A stretch of DNA of 64,000 bases from Acidobacteriota bacterium. GTDB taxonomy: Bacteria; Acidobacteriota; Blastocatellia; Pyrinomonadales; Pyrinomonadaceae. Both the position numbers and the translations under genes were made by a program. The notes beneath the pieces are model-generated. The model was given only the letters and a program-made list of their open reading frames with translations. It was not told where the DNA came from and ran no database searches. Location: assembly GCA_016718135.1 (NCBI GenBank), contig JADKEF010000019.1, forward strand, positions 62,001 through 126,000, read 5' to 3'. Of the stretch, positions 53,339-62,023 are shown piece after piece; positions within the stretch are counted from its first letter, which is position 1; every line of letters starts with the position of its first letter.

Positions 53339-56335
53339 ATGGCAAACCAAGTGGTGAACAAGGTCAATAACTCGGCTAGGAATGACGAACGCGGTTCAGC
53401 GATCGTTATTTCGCTTTTCGTGCTCGCCCTGATCACGGTATTCGTAGCTCTAGCTATCTCGCGCACCTCGGCCGAGGCGTCTGCAGTCGGAAATGAGACG
53501 GCTGAGGCACGGACGTTCTACGCAGCGCAGGGAAGTCTTGAAGTAATGACACGAAACTTCAACAAAGTTTTCGAGACAAAGCTGAATCCTACGACGGCGG
53601 ATCTAAACACGATCCGCACGGCCGCAGTTCCCAACATTACTGGATACACATTCCAGCAGGAACTGGATCAGACCTCGACGCGCCAGAACGTTGTAGTTAC
53701 TGGCGGGACCTATAGTGGACTGTATGCGATCCGTGATAACTGGCGTCTTCGCACAACAGCTACCGACAATCTAGGAGTTCAGGTGCAGCTTACAAGAAAC
53801 GTCTTGAACAGCCGCGTCCCGATCTTTCAATTTGGTATCTTCTACGACGATGATCTCGAATTGTATCGGCCACCACGCTTTAGCTTTGGGGGGCGCGTTC
53901 ACTCAAATCGTCATTTCTTTTTGTCACCGGGTACTGAAGGGGTTTATTTCAACTCAAAGGTTACGACCGCAGGGCAGATCGTCACCCAGTCATGGCGAAA
54001 CTGGTACACGGGTGACTCATCGAACAACCAGACATTTATCAAGAACGCATCGGGTGTTGATCGACAACTGCTGCCAACTATGGGCAGTGTGCTGAACACG
54101 ACGGAAGGTGCGGCGAACAACATGTTCTCAGCCATTCCGGATCTTCCGCCAAGCAGAGATAACACAAGTTTCGAAACCCAGGCCGCGATCTTCGACGGCA
54201 ACCTTGAGAACGAGACCAAGGTGCTTAGACTCCCTCTGAAAGTCGGTTATCCGACCGATTTGGTCGAGATCGTCAAGCGTCCTAAGAAGGCGGCGGCAAG
54301 TGGCGTCGGCGGCGATTTGCATGCAAATGCATCGGGAACGCTCGAAGCGGTTACAACTGCTACCGAAGACGATTACATCATGCGGACTGAGCGCTATGGT
54401 AATAAGCCAGGGATCCGAGTGACATTGGCTGACAGCAAGGCTAAGCTTCCGGGGTGTGCGTCCGGCAGCGGCATCACAGCAACTACTGGTGTATGTGGGG
54501 TCCGTCTCGACGGCGACTCTGCAGGGTTCGGGGCCGACCCGAGTCCGACGGCAATGCCCACGCCCGAAAGGGCTCGAGGCTACCGACCTTTGCCGATGAA
54601 GAACGCGGCGGCTGATACTACCTTTAACTATCAGGCGACTCGATTAAATGGTGAAAGATTTTACATGGGGCATCCCGCCAGTGGTGGGGTCACCGGGCGT
54701 GAGGTCTGGATCAAGGTAGAGCTTATTGCGTTTGACGACGCTACTCAGAATGTTGTTGCTAGAGATATCACGGCTGATTTTCTGAGTTTGGGAATAACGG
54801 AACAGGCCACGGAGATCCGTGACTCGTCGAGCAATCTTGAATTCAAGATGCAGCACACGGGCTACTCCGACGTGGCCCCAACGAGTTCGCTTACAGCGAC
54901 CACCGCTCAGACAGCATCGACAGGAACGGACAGTCGGGCGATCCTGAAACTGCAGCGATTTTTGATTAGGGGCCCAGAGATCCTTAGCGGATCATCGTAT
55001 ACAAGTTGGTACGACGTTTCGGGGGGCACTCCGTTCAATGTTGTCGAGCGCTACAGCGGTTCGACTCAGGCAGAGATCGATCTTTACTGCAACTCGGGAT
55101 GTACTCAGGTTGACCTAGACGGGGGTCTTGATGGTGCTGATACCACCTATCTGGAACGATTCGCGCACCTCAAGCGAGTTTCCCTCAACAACGTTGCTGA
55201 CCGTGCAATCGTTCCGTTCCCGATCAAGATGTTCGACACCCGCGAGGGCGAGTATTATGACGAGCGTAGCACGACATATTTGACGAATCTCACGAATGTA
55301 ACACGCAACGGAGTGATGAGCATGATTGACGTCGACATAGCAAACCTTCGACGCTTTTTCCGTGGCGATTTCAACGGACTTTTTCCAACCACGACGCCGT
55401 TCGCAACGACGAACGGAGCGAGCCTGCGCAATACTGACGTGCCGCAGCGAGAGGGCTGGGTCTTCTATGTTTCCGACCGACGGGGTGATGCCGACTTTGA
55501 CGGGGCGTTCGATATGGAGGACGTCTACAGCCCTGCTCCTGGAAATACGGGAACCTTGCAAACGGGCGAAGACCTTAACGCCGACGGTATATTGCAAACT
55601 GCATACGGCACTGAGACTGAAAGATTCAACACAAATACGATCGCCCCGGATCGGGCAGCTGTACAAGATCATAAATACTACCGCCGCGGCGTGAGACTCG
55701 TAAATGGGACAACAATTCCGGGGATCTATGATTCCACGACGCCATCTAACACCCGCGGTTTCTCATTTGCTTCCGAGAACGGCATTTACGTTCAGGGGAA
55801 TTATAATGCCACCGGAGTTGCCTCCGTACCAAGCACAGGGAATACCCCATTCTCCGACTATCAACCATACAATACGGCGGTTCACATCCCCGCCTCGATC
55901 GTCGGCGATGCAGTGACAATACTTTCCAATAGTTGGAACGACGCAAAGAGTTTCTCTTCGCCGTACGACGAGGGAAATCGCATCGGCACAACGACTACTA
56001 TGCGATTCGCAATGATATCGGGCGACACGATCGCGAATCGCGAGACGACGCCGAATCAGGGTGGAATCACGCCGAAACTTAATGGCGGGGTTCATAACTT
56101 CAAGCGATTTCTCGAGCGTTGGACCGGAAATCGGCTTGATTACACCGGATCGCTGATCAACCTGTACAATTCGCACAATAACAATGGATCGTTCAAGTGC
56201 TGTAACACTGTTTACGATCCGCCGATCAGAAACTGGGTGTTTGACTCAACATTCCTCGATCCGGCCAGACTGCCGCCTGGAACGCCGTTTTTTCAATACG
56301 TCCAGACCACTGGATTCCAGCGGACTAACGACTAA
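53339..56335 (+). CDS. Giant PilX-like minor pilin/adhesin
   Basis: 998 residues. The N terminus (NDERGSAIVISLFVLALITVFVALAISRTSAEASAVGNETAEARTF, shown in part) has the PilX pattern: helix without a type III cleavage motif, then ETAEARTFYAAQGSLEVMTR. Family members are normally about 200 residues; the extra 800 are beta-rich with Cys pairs (CASGSGITATTGVC, CNSGCTQ) and Asp/Asn-rich loops such as DRRGDADFDGAFDMED. It may combine PilX with a PilY1-like adhesive role, as no pilY1 gene is nearby; that is inference. Last gene of the pilin operon; terminator follows. Confidence 0.8.
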   Translation: MANQVVNKVNNSARNDERGSAIVISLFVLALITVFVALAISRTSAEASAVGNETAEARTFYAAQGSLEVMTRNFNKVFETKLNPTTADLNTIRTAAVPNITGYTFQQELDQTSTRQNVVVTGGTYSGLYAIRDNWRLRTTATDNLGVQVQLTRNVLNSRVPIFQFGIFYDDDLELYRPPRFSFGGRVHSNRHFFLSPGTEGVYFNSKVTTAGQIVTQSWRNWYTGDSSNNQTFIKNASGVDRQLLPTMGSVLNTTEGAANNMFSAIPDLPPSRDNTSFETQAAIFDGNLENETKVLRLPLKVGYPTDLVEIVKRPKKAAASGVGGDLHANASGTLEAVTTATEDDYIMRTERYGNKPGIRVTLADSKAKLPGCASGSGITATTGVCGVRLDGDSAGFGADPSPTAMPTPERARGYRPLPMKNAAADTTFNYQATRLNGERFYMGHPASGGVTGREVWIKVELIAFDDATQNVVARDITADFLSLGITEQATEIRDSSSNLEFKMQHTGYSDVAPTSSLTATTAQTASTGTDSRAILKLQRFLIRGPEILSGSSYTSWYDVSGGTPFNVVERYSGSTQAEIDLYCNSGCTQVDLDGGLDGADTTYLERFAHLKRVSLNNVADRAIVPFPIKMFDTREGEYYDERSTTYLTNLTNVTRNGVMSMIDVDIANLRRFFRGDFNGLFPTTTPFATTNGASLRNTDVPQREGWVFYVSDRRGDADFDGAFDMEDVYSPAPGNTGTLQTGEDLNADGILQTAYGTETERFNTNTIAPDRAAVQDHKYYRRGVRLVNGTTIPGIYDSTTPSNTRGFSFASENGIYVQGNYNATGVASVPSTGNTPFSDYQPYNTAVHIPASIVGDAVTILSNSWNDAKSFSSPYDEGNRIGTTTTMRFAMISGDTIANRETTPNQGGITPKLNGGVHNFKRFLERWTGNRLDYTGSLINLYNSHNNNGSFKCCNTVYDPPIRNWVFDSTFLDPARLPPGTPFFQYVQTTGFQRTND

Positions 56336-56359
56336 ATTCTGCAAAAACGGGCCCAAATT

Positions 56360-56396
56360 GGCGACGCGGCTGACCAGCCCCGTCGCCATTTTTTTG
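56360..56396 (+). terminator. Intrinsic terminator of the pilin operon
   Basis: GGCGACG...CGTCGCC with an inner GGC/GCC pair, followed by ATTTTTTT. Confidence 0.75.
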
Positions 56397-56489
56397 ACTT
56401 CCGCCGGAAGCAGCCGATTCACGGGGCGTAACATCCATTCGGATCTTGCCAGCATATTAGAGTAATGAGTTATATTATCAACTCAAGGT

Positions 56490-57386
56490 ATGAAAACTTC
56501 GAACGGGAAATTATCCAGATTTGACGGTAAAATCAAAACGGAGTTGATTCTCTGCCTGATCGTCTATCTCGCTTCGGTCATAGTGGTATTTTCTCAGAGT
56601 AGCGAGCAACGGATCTATGACACCGAGCGGGCGTTTGAGAGGCTTGTCGCAGAGAAGGGAATTCGGGCCGGGTTCCTGGGGTATTTGAGCCCCGATGCAG
56701 TGATGTTCTTTCCGGAGGTAGCGAATGCCCGCGAAACCTGGACTAAGCGGCCCATCTCACCTGCTGCTTTGACGTGGAATCCCATTCTGATCTTTGCATC
56801 GTCGAACGATGTCCTTGCATACAGCATCGGCAATTCGGTGTATCGGCCAAAGGGAAAGAATGATCCGACGGGATCTGCTGGGCATTATTTGTCTTTTTGG
56901 GTCAGGCAGGCGAACGGAGAATATCTGGCTGTATTCGACACGGGGATCAATCACGACGCTCCCGCTTCGGTGACCACCGAGTGGAGCGTTCCGAAGGGTT
57001 CCGGCGTCGAGAAGAACGAGCGGCGGTTGTCAGCCGCGGATTCGGCGACTCCGTTTTTTGTTAAGGCCGAGGCGGACGGAGCGGTGAAAGCCTATAGGGC
57101 ATATTTAGCCGAAGACGCGATCCTAATGCGCGATGGCTGGATGCCATTAAAGGGGCGAAGTGCGGCGATCGACCATCTCAAAAAGGGAAAGACCTTTATC
57201 AAGTTTGCAAAAAGAAAATCCTTCGTCGAGGCTGCGGATCTGGCTTATCATTGCAGTGGCTATACGGAAATCGACACGAACGGGAAAGAGGTGGAACGCG
57301 GTAATTACGCCCAGGTTTGGCGGCTCCGCAGCGAAAAGTGGCAGATCGTGGCAGACATTTTTGTGCCATTGGCAGCGGCAAAATAG
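56490..57386 (+). CDS. Exported tandem NTF2-like (DUF4440/SnoaL-type) protein
   Basis: 298 residues with an N-terminal hydrophobic helix (LILCLIVYLASVIVVFSQ) acting as a signal or anchor. Two NTF2-like domains follow: about 45-165 (DTERAFERLVAEKGIRAGFLGYL...GNSVYRP...HYLSFWVRQANGEYLAVFDTG) and about 185-298 (FVKAEADGAVKAYRAYLAEDAILMR...GNYAQVWRLRSEKWQIVADIF). No catalytic residues can be assigned. It is 6 nt ahead of kpsF. Confidence 0.72.
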   Translation: MKTSNGKLSRFDGKIKTELILCLIVYLASVIVVFSQSSEQRIYDTERAFERLVAEKGIRAGFLGYLSPDAVMFFPEVANARETWTKRPISPAALTWNPILIFASSNDVLAYSIGNSVYRPKGKNDPTGSAGHYLSFWVRQANGEYLAVFDTGINHDAPASVTTEWSVPKGSGVEKNERRLSAADSATPFFVKAEADGAVKAYRAYLAEDAILMRDGWMPLKGRSAAIDHLKKGKTFIKFAKRKSFVEAADLAYHCSGYTEIDTNGKEVERGNYAQVWRLRSEKWQIVADIFVPLAAAK

Positions 57387-57392
57387 ATCGAA

Positions 57393-58377
57393 ATGCAATC
57401 AACTTCTAAGCAGGAATTTTCTGTCGTGGATCGCGTCGCCGAGGTGCTTCGGATCGAGGCAGCGGCGATCGGAGATGCAGCATCGCGACTTTCCTCGGTG
57501 GACGTCGACAAGGCGTTGCAGATATTGGGAAGTTGCGCGGGCAAGGTCATTGTCACCGGAGTCGGCAAATCAGGCGTGATCGCGCAGAAGATCGCGCAGA
57601 CACTCACGAGCACGGGGACGATGGCAGTTTTTGTCCATCCCTCGGATGCACTTCACGGGGGACTCGGCGTCGTCGCAGAATGATGTGGTCATTGCGTTAA
57701 GCAATTCCGGCGAAACGGAAGAATTGCTTTCAATATTGCCAACCTTCAAGCAACGAGGTGTCTCGATCATCTCGATCGCTGGGAATCTCGAATCAACTTT
57801 AGCACGTCAGGCTGATGCCGTTTTAGACGCGTCTGTGGATAAAGAAGCCTGTCCTCTGAACCTAGCCCCGACTGCATCTACAACCGTCGCTCTTGCGATC
57901 GGTGATGCTCTGGCGATGGCGTTAATGGAGGCGAAAGGGCTCTCGTCCGAAGATTTTGCAGCAAATCACCCGGCTGGCCGTCTTGGCAAACGCCTTACCC
58001 TTCGCGTCGCTGACCTAATGCACTCGAGCCCAAATGTCGATCTTTCGGCCGGTTGGCTAGATGTCGTAAAATCGATCTCAGCTAGCTCGCTAGGGGCTGT
58101 AAATGTTGTTGACACTAATCTTAACCTAATTGGCATCGTGACTGACGGCGACCTTCGGCGGACTATCGAACGAACCTCACCGGACGACTTTTCCACGTTA
58201 ACTGCGCAGTCTATGATGACGCCGGATCCGATTACCGCGTCGCCGGAAATGCTCGCGTTTGATGCATTGCGGTTGATGGAAGACAGGGCGTCGCAGATCT
58301 CGGTTTTGCCGGTGGTTGGTGATGGGCGTTGTGTCGGGTTGTTGCGGTTGCATGACATTGTCAGAAGCGGGCTTTGA
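57393..58377 (+). CDS. kdsD: KpsF/GutQ-family D-arabinose 5-phosphate isomerase (one frameshift)
   Basis: An SIS domain plus two CBS domains. The first frame carries VIVTGVGKSGVIAQKIAQTL and HPSDALHGGLGVVA, then stops at 57683. The second carries NDVVIALSNSGETEELLSIL and AANHPAGRLGKRLTLRVADLM, followed by the CBS pair to 58377. One extra A in the A-run at about 57690 fuses them into 328 residues. The enzyme makes arabinose 5-phosphate for Kdo synthesis in LPS. Distribution of sense across the slip is clean, so an assembly error is likely. Confidence 0.9.
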
Positions 58378-58447
58378 AACAATTTTAGGGGAAACGACTT
58401 GGCTTCGGTAGACACCGGAACTTAGTCAAAACCCGGGTGTGAAAATT

Positions 58448-59077
58448 ATGATCTACCGACAATCTTGTGCCGCCGCCTTGGCGGTATTTTTATTTGCTAG
58501 TGTGGCCGTTGCTCAGCGGGCAGAGGTTTCGGTCAGCGTGAATGAGGTTTTCTTTGATTCATTGCTCGACTCGATGTATCAGAATTTTGAAGCGCCAAAG
58601 TTTTCGGTTGGTGGGGAGACTTCGCCGAGTTGTGATGAGTCTATACGAATACTGCGCGAGGTCGACCGTGTTAGAACGGGCGTGAAGTTCCGGGGCGGGA
58701 CGATTGCCTTACCGCTGGCATTTGCAGGCAAATATAGCCTACCATTTGTCGGTTGTGTCGACTATTCAGGAACCGCAGACAGCGTGATCAATCTTGAATT
58801 TGACCGCGAAAATCAGCGTGTCATCGGCCGTGTTACTGTAAGTACCGTGAATTTGAGCGGTACGAATGGCGTTGGCGGGAGTGTTGTTGCCAAGCTTTTG
58901 CGGAGCACGATCGACAAGAAGCTTAATCCGATGGAGATCGTGTCGCTTGAGAAATTGTCCTTTGGAATTCCTGTTCAAAATGGCGGCAATTTGAAGATGC
59001 GGGCGGTCGGTGTCGTGACGGAAGTGGTTGTGGGATCGCTGAATATCAAGATCGCGTATGATTTCGTGAAGGGGTGA
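58448..59077 (+). CDS. Secreted protein of unknown function
   Basis: About 209 residues with a signal peptide (AAALAVFLFASVAVAQ) followed by a beta-rich domain (AEVSVSVNEVFFDSLLDSMY...NLEFDRENQRVIGRVTVSTVNLSG). A GTG at 58439 in the same frame could be the start. A pair of cysteines (SPSCDES, VGCVDY) may form a disulfide. No family recognised. Confidence 0.65.
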   Translation: MIYRQSCAAALAVFLFASVAVAQRAEVSVSVNEVFFDSLLDSMYQNFEAPKFSVGGETSPSCDESIRILREVDRVRTGVKFRGGTIALPLAFAGKYSLPFVGCVDYSGTADSVINLEFDRENQRVIGRVTVSTVNLSGTNGVGGSVVAKLLRSTIDKKLNPMEIVSLEKLSFGIPVQNGGNLKMRAVGVVTEVVVGSLNIKIAYDFVKG

Positions 59078-59139
59078 AACGCGACATCCGATATCGTCGA
59101 TAAAGAGACCATTTAGTATCCGGCTACATCACGTAAACC

Positions 59140-59166
59140 TTGAAAAAGCTGTAATTTCACTATACT
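59140..59166 (+). promoter_or_regulatory. Putative promoter of the Q/R-rich protein gene
   Basis: TTGAAA, 15-nt spacer (shorter than ideal), TATACT at 59161-59166, about 85 nt before the ATG. Confidence 0.35.
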
Positions 59167-59249
59167 TCCCTTGTGGAATAGCTATTGCCCTATCTATCAT
59201 CGGAGCGAAATTTATTCGACCCTTGAGCAATTTCAAAGGGAGATGATTT

Positions 59250-60431
59250 ATGAAAAGCAATCTAAGACAGAAACTAAGTATTTCGGTTCTGTCGCTGGGC
59301 GCGATGGCGACGTTTTTTGTAGCTGACGCTAGCGCTCAGCGTAATCGTGACAAGGGGAAGCCGGACGAACAGAAAAGCGAGCGGCGTAATGACAGCCCGC
59401 GAGCCGATCAGCAGAACAACCAACGGCGTGACGACCAGGCACGTCAGGCCGAGCAGCAACGGCAGGCTCGCGATCAGCAGCAGCGTTCGCAGCAGCAGAA
59501 TGATCAGCGACGACGCGACGACCAGAATCGTCAGGCGGAATATCAGCGTCAACAGCGTTCGCAGCAGCAGAACGATCAGCGTCGACGTGATGAACAAAAT
59601 CGCCAAGCTGAGCAACAGAGGCAGCAGCGAGATCGTCAGCAGTACGAACAGCGTACGAGAAACGACCAGGCTCAGGCTGAGCAACGTCGTCGGGCCGAAC
59701 AGGACAGGGATAATGGTTCACGTGAGCAGCAACAGGCTGAGCAGAGGCGTCGCGAAGAGCAGCAGCGTCTCGAACGAAGCCGCCAGAATCAGAACCAAAA
59801 TGTCCGGCAAAATCCGCGACAGAACCCGGACCGCAATTCGTGGAACGAACGACATCAGCGGTTAGATCGCAACCAACAGCAGCAGCTACAACAGCAGCGT
59901 TACAACCAGTACAACCAGCAATGGGGCAATTGGCAGAACATTTCGAAGGACCGGTACCGTCAACTCGAGCAGCAGCGACGGATGAACTATCTTCGCTACC
60001 AGCAACAGTACTGGGAACGCATCCGACGCGACCAGCAGAGACTGCAGCAGGCCAGGTATTACGATAATTACTACAACAATTATCGATACAATCGCGGTGG
60101 ACAGTACTATTACACCAGCCAGTACGGTGCTCAGATGCTACGTCAGGCGGTCGAGAATGGCTACGAGCAGGGCTTCTACGCCGGACAGGCGGATCGACAG
60201 GATAACTGGGGTGGAAACTACTCAAGCTCCTATGGCTATCAAGATGCGGGGTACGGCTACGACAGCTATTATGTCAGCTACTCCGAATACAACCATTACT
60301 TCCGCGAAGGTTTTCGACGCGGGTATGAAGATGGATATTACGGCCGCAATCAGTACGGCCGAAATTCCGGCGGTCGATACTCGATCCTCGGTGCCGTGAT
60401 CGGTACTATCCTTGACATCGTGGTCGACTAA
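59250..60431 (+). CDS. Secreted Gln/Arg/Asp-rich low-complexity protein with Tyr-rich C-terminal part
   Basis: 393 residues. The signal peptide ends ASAQ (about 30). Residues 31-220 are almost entirely Q, R, D, E and N, with a 24-residue tandem (QRSQQQNDQRRRDDQNRQAE twice). Residues 220-300 are Q/Y/R-rich helix (YLRYQQQYWERIRRDQQRLQ). The C-terminal part is Tyr/Gly/Asn-rich with two similar blocks (ENGYEQGFYAGQADRQDNW and REGFRRGYEDGYYGRNQYG) and ends in a hydrophobic helix (SILGAVIGTILDIVV). Coding sense is supported by the signal peptide, GGGAG ribosome-binding site and terminator. Function unknown; DNA or polyanion binding and phase separation are conceivable but unproven. Confidence 0.75.
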   Translation: MKSNLRQKLSISVLSLGAMATFFVADASAQRNRDKGKPDEQKSERRNDSPRADQQNNQRRDDQARQAEQQRQARDQQQRSQQQNDQRRRDDQNRQAEYQRQQRSQQQNDQRRRDEQNRQAEQQRQQRDRQQYEQRTRNDQAQAEQRRRAEQDRDNGSREQQQAEQRRREEQQRLERSRQNQNQNVRQNPRQNPDRNSWNERHQRLDRNQQQQLQQQRYNQYNQQWGNWQNISKDRYRQLEQQRRMNYLRYQQQYWERIRRDQQRLQQARYYDNYYNNYRYNRGGQYYYTSQYGAQMLRQAVENGYEQGFYAGQADRQDNWGGNYSSSYGYQDAGYGYDSYYVSYSEYNHYFREGFRRGYEDGYYGRNQYGRNSGGRYSILGAVIGTILDIVVD

Positions 60432-60453
60432 CACTTGGTTAGATCATTATTCT

Positions 60454-60483
60454 GGCCCTGCTCAAACGAGCGGGGCCTTTTTC
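60454..60483 (+). terminator. Intrinsic terminator
   Basis: A 10-bp stem with one G-U pair (GGCCCTGCTC / GAGCGGGGCC), AAAC loop, then five T. Confidence 0.85.
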
Positions 60484-60519
60484 TATTATTTCGGGCAATC
60501 GCCAACAACGCCCACGGTT

Positions 60520-60528
60520 TGCTAGAAT
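60520..60528 (+). promoter_or_regulatory. Extended -10 element upstream of der
   Basis: TGC-TAGAAT, 12 nt before the der ATG, with no clear -35. The short distance implies a very short or absent 5' UTR. Confidence 0.4.
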
Positions 60529-60540
60529 CAAGCACTTACG

Positions 60541-61893
60541 ATGAATATACCGCTAGTAGCCATAATCGGCCGGCCGAATGTCGGAAAATCCACACTGTTC
60601 AATCGCCTTACGGGCAGCCGCAAGGCGATCGTCGGCGATCAGCCGGGCATTACGCGCGACCGAATGTTCGGCGAGGTTGAATGGAAGGCGAAGATGTTTC
60701 GTCTCGTCGACACCGGCGGTATCGTGCCCGATGACGAAGCGATCATTCCGGCGAATATCTTCAAGCAGGCATCATTCGCGATCGACGAATCGGTCGCGAT
60801 CATTTGGGTGCTCGATTCGCGTTCCGGTGTAACGCCGCTGGATGAGGAGCTCGGTGTTTTGCTCCGAAACACAGGCAAGCCGGTGATCATCGCAGCAAAC
60901 AAGTGCGAGTCGCGAACGGTCGAGAATGAGGCTAATGAGTTTTACCAGTTCGGTTTCGAAATGTCTCCGATATCAGCCGAGCACGGGACCGGTGTTGGCG
61001 ATCTACTCGATCAGGTTTTCGATCATCTGGAATTTGAAGAAGAGGTCGAAGAAGAAAAATCAACCGATATCAAGCTCGCGATCATTGGACGCCCGAACGT
61101 TGGTAAGTCATCGCTGCTCAACAAGATCCTCGGCGAAGAACGTGTTATTGTTTCGCCGATCGCCGGTACAACACGCGATGCGATCGATACGCATTTGACG
61201 GTTGATGGACAAAATTACACGCTTATCGACACCGCCGGAATTCGGCGAAAGGGCAAAACAAACGAGATGGCTGAGAAACTCTCCGTTATCATGGCCCGTA
61301 AGGCTCTCGAACGAGCCGATGTCGCGATCCTCGTCATCGACGCCATCGAAGGCGTGACAAATCTTGATGCAAATATCGCGGGTTATGCCGTCGATTCTGG
61401 ATGTTCGGTGATCATCGCCGTCAATAAATGGGACGCTCTCGAGGAGAAAGAAACGAACACGATCTACGAATTCGAACGCACCCTGCGCGAGGCAATGAAG
61501 TTTCTGGACTGGGCTCCGATCGTAACGATGTCGGCTTTGACCGGCCAGCGTGTCGCCAAGGTTCTGCCGCTTGTGGCTCAGGCATACGAGGCTCGGAACA
61601 AGCGTATCCAAACGTCGATGCTCAACCGATTTTTCGAGGAAATGGTCACGCAGCCAAAAGGCGGCTCGGCACCGGCTCCGGTTAAGGGCGGGTTTACGCG
61701 GCTCAAGGTACAGTTTCTTACGCAAGCCGGAATCCGACCGCCCCTGTTTATCTTGTTCACGTCAGGGGGCAAACCGGGGCTGCATTTTTCGTACACAAGA
61801 TATATAGAGAACCGGTTGCGTGAGGCCTTCGACATTTTTGCGACGCCGATCCGTTTGGTTGAGCGGCATAAGACGGCGAAAAAGAAGCCTTAG
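60541..61893 (+). CDS. der: Ribosome-assembly GTPase Der (EngA)
   Basis: 450 residues with two tandem GTPase domains and a C-terminal KH-like domain. G1 motifs GRPNVGKSTLFN (about 10) and GRPNVGKSSLLN (about 185); G3 DTGG and DTAG; G4 of the second domain is VNKWD. G4 of the first domain reads NKCE rather than the usual NKxD, a conservative change. The KH part (residues about 360-440, LKVQFLTQAGIRPPLFILFTSGG) is normal. Essential for 50S subunit maturation. Confidence 0.96.
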   Translation: MNIPLVAIIGRPNVGKSTLFNRLTGSRKAIVGDQPGITRDRMFGEVEWKAKMFRLVDTGGIVPDDEAIIPANIFKQASFAIDESVAIIWVLDSRSGVTPLDEELGVLLRNTGKPVIIAANKCESRTVENEANEFYQFGFEMSPISAEHGTGVGDLLDQVFDHLEFEEEVEEEKSTDIKLAIIGRPNVGKSSLLNKILGEERVIVSPIAGTTRDAIDTHLTVDGQNYTLIDTAGIRRKGKTNEMAEKLSVIMARKALERADVAILVIDAIEGVTNLDANIAGYAVDSGCSVIIAVNKWDALEEKETNTIYEFERTLREAMKFLDWAPIVTMSALTGQRVAKVLPLVAQAYEARNKRIQTSMLNRFFEEMVTQPKGGSAPAPVKGGFTRLKVQFLTQAGIRPPLFILFTSGGKPGLHFSYTRYIENRLREAFDIFATPIRLVERHKTAKKKP

Positions 61894-61903
61894 TACTCTT
61901 GTT

Positions 61904-62004
61904 GCAGAAGCCCGCACGGAGTAAGGGCATCTCAATAGTGTTCGAGAAGGTGCCCTTACTTCGTGCGGGCTTCTGCAAAGCGGCTTCTGCAACGGAGCCG
62001 CTTT
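61904..62004. repeat. Long palindromic repeat element with second hairpin
   Basis: 26-nt arms at 61904-61929 and 61951-61976 match at 25 positions (GCAGAAGCCCGCACG...AAGGGCA) around a 21-nt loop. A second stem, AAAGCGGCT / AGCCGCTTT (61977-61985, 61996-62004), follows and reuses TTCTGCAA. It looks like a REP/MITE-type element rather than a terminator. Confidence 0.7.
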
Positions 62005-62023
62005 GCGTTAAGATTTATTTGTA

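Noticed and set aside
59329..60225. 298-codon minus-strand frame opposite the Q/R-rich gene
   Set aside because: A mirror of biased codons on the plus strand; it lacks a ribosome-binding site, and the plus-strand gene has signal peptide and terminator.
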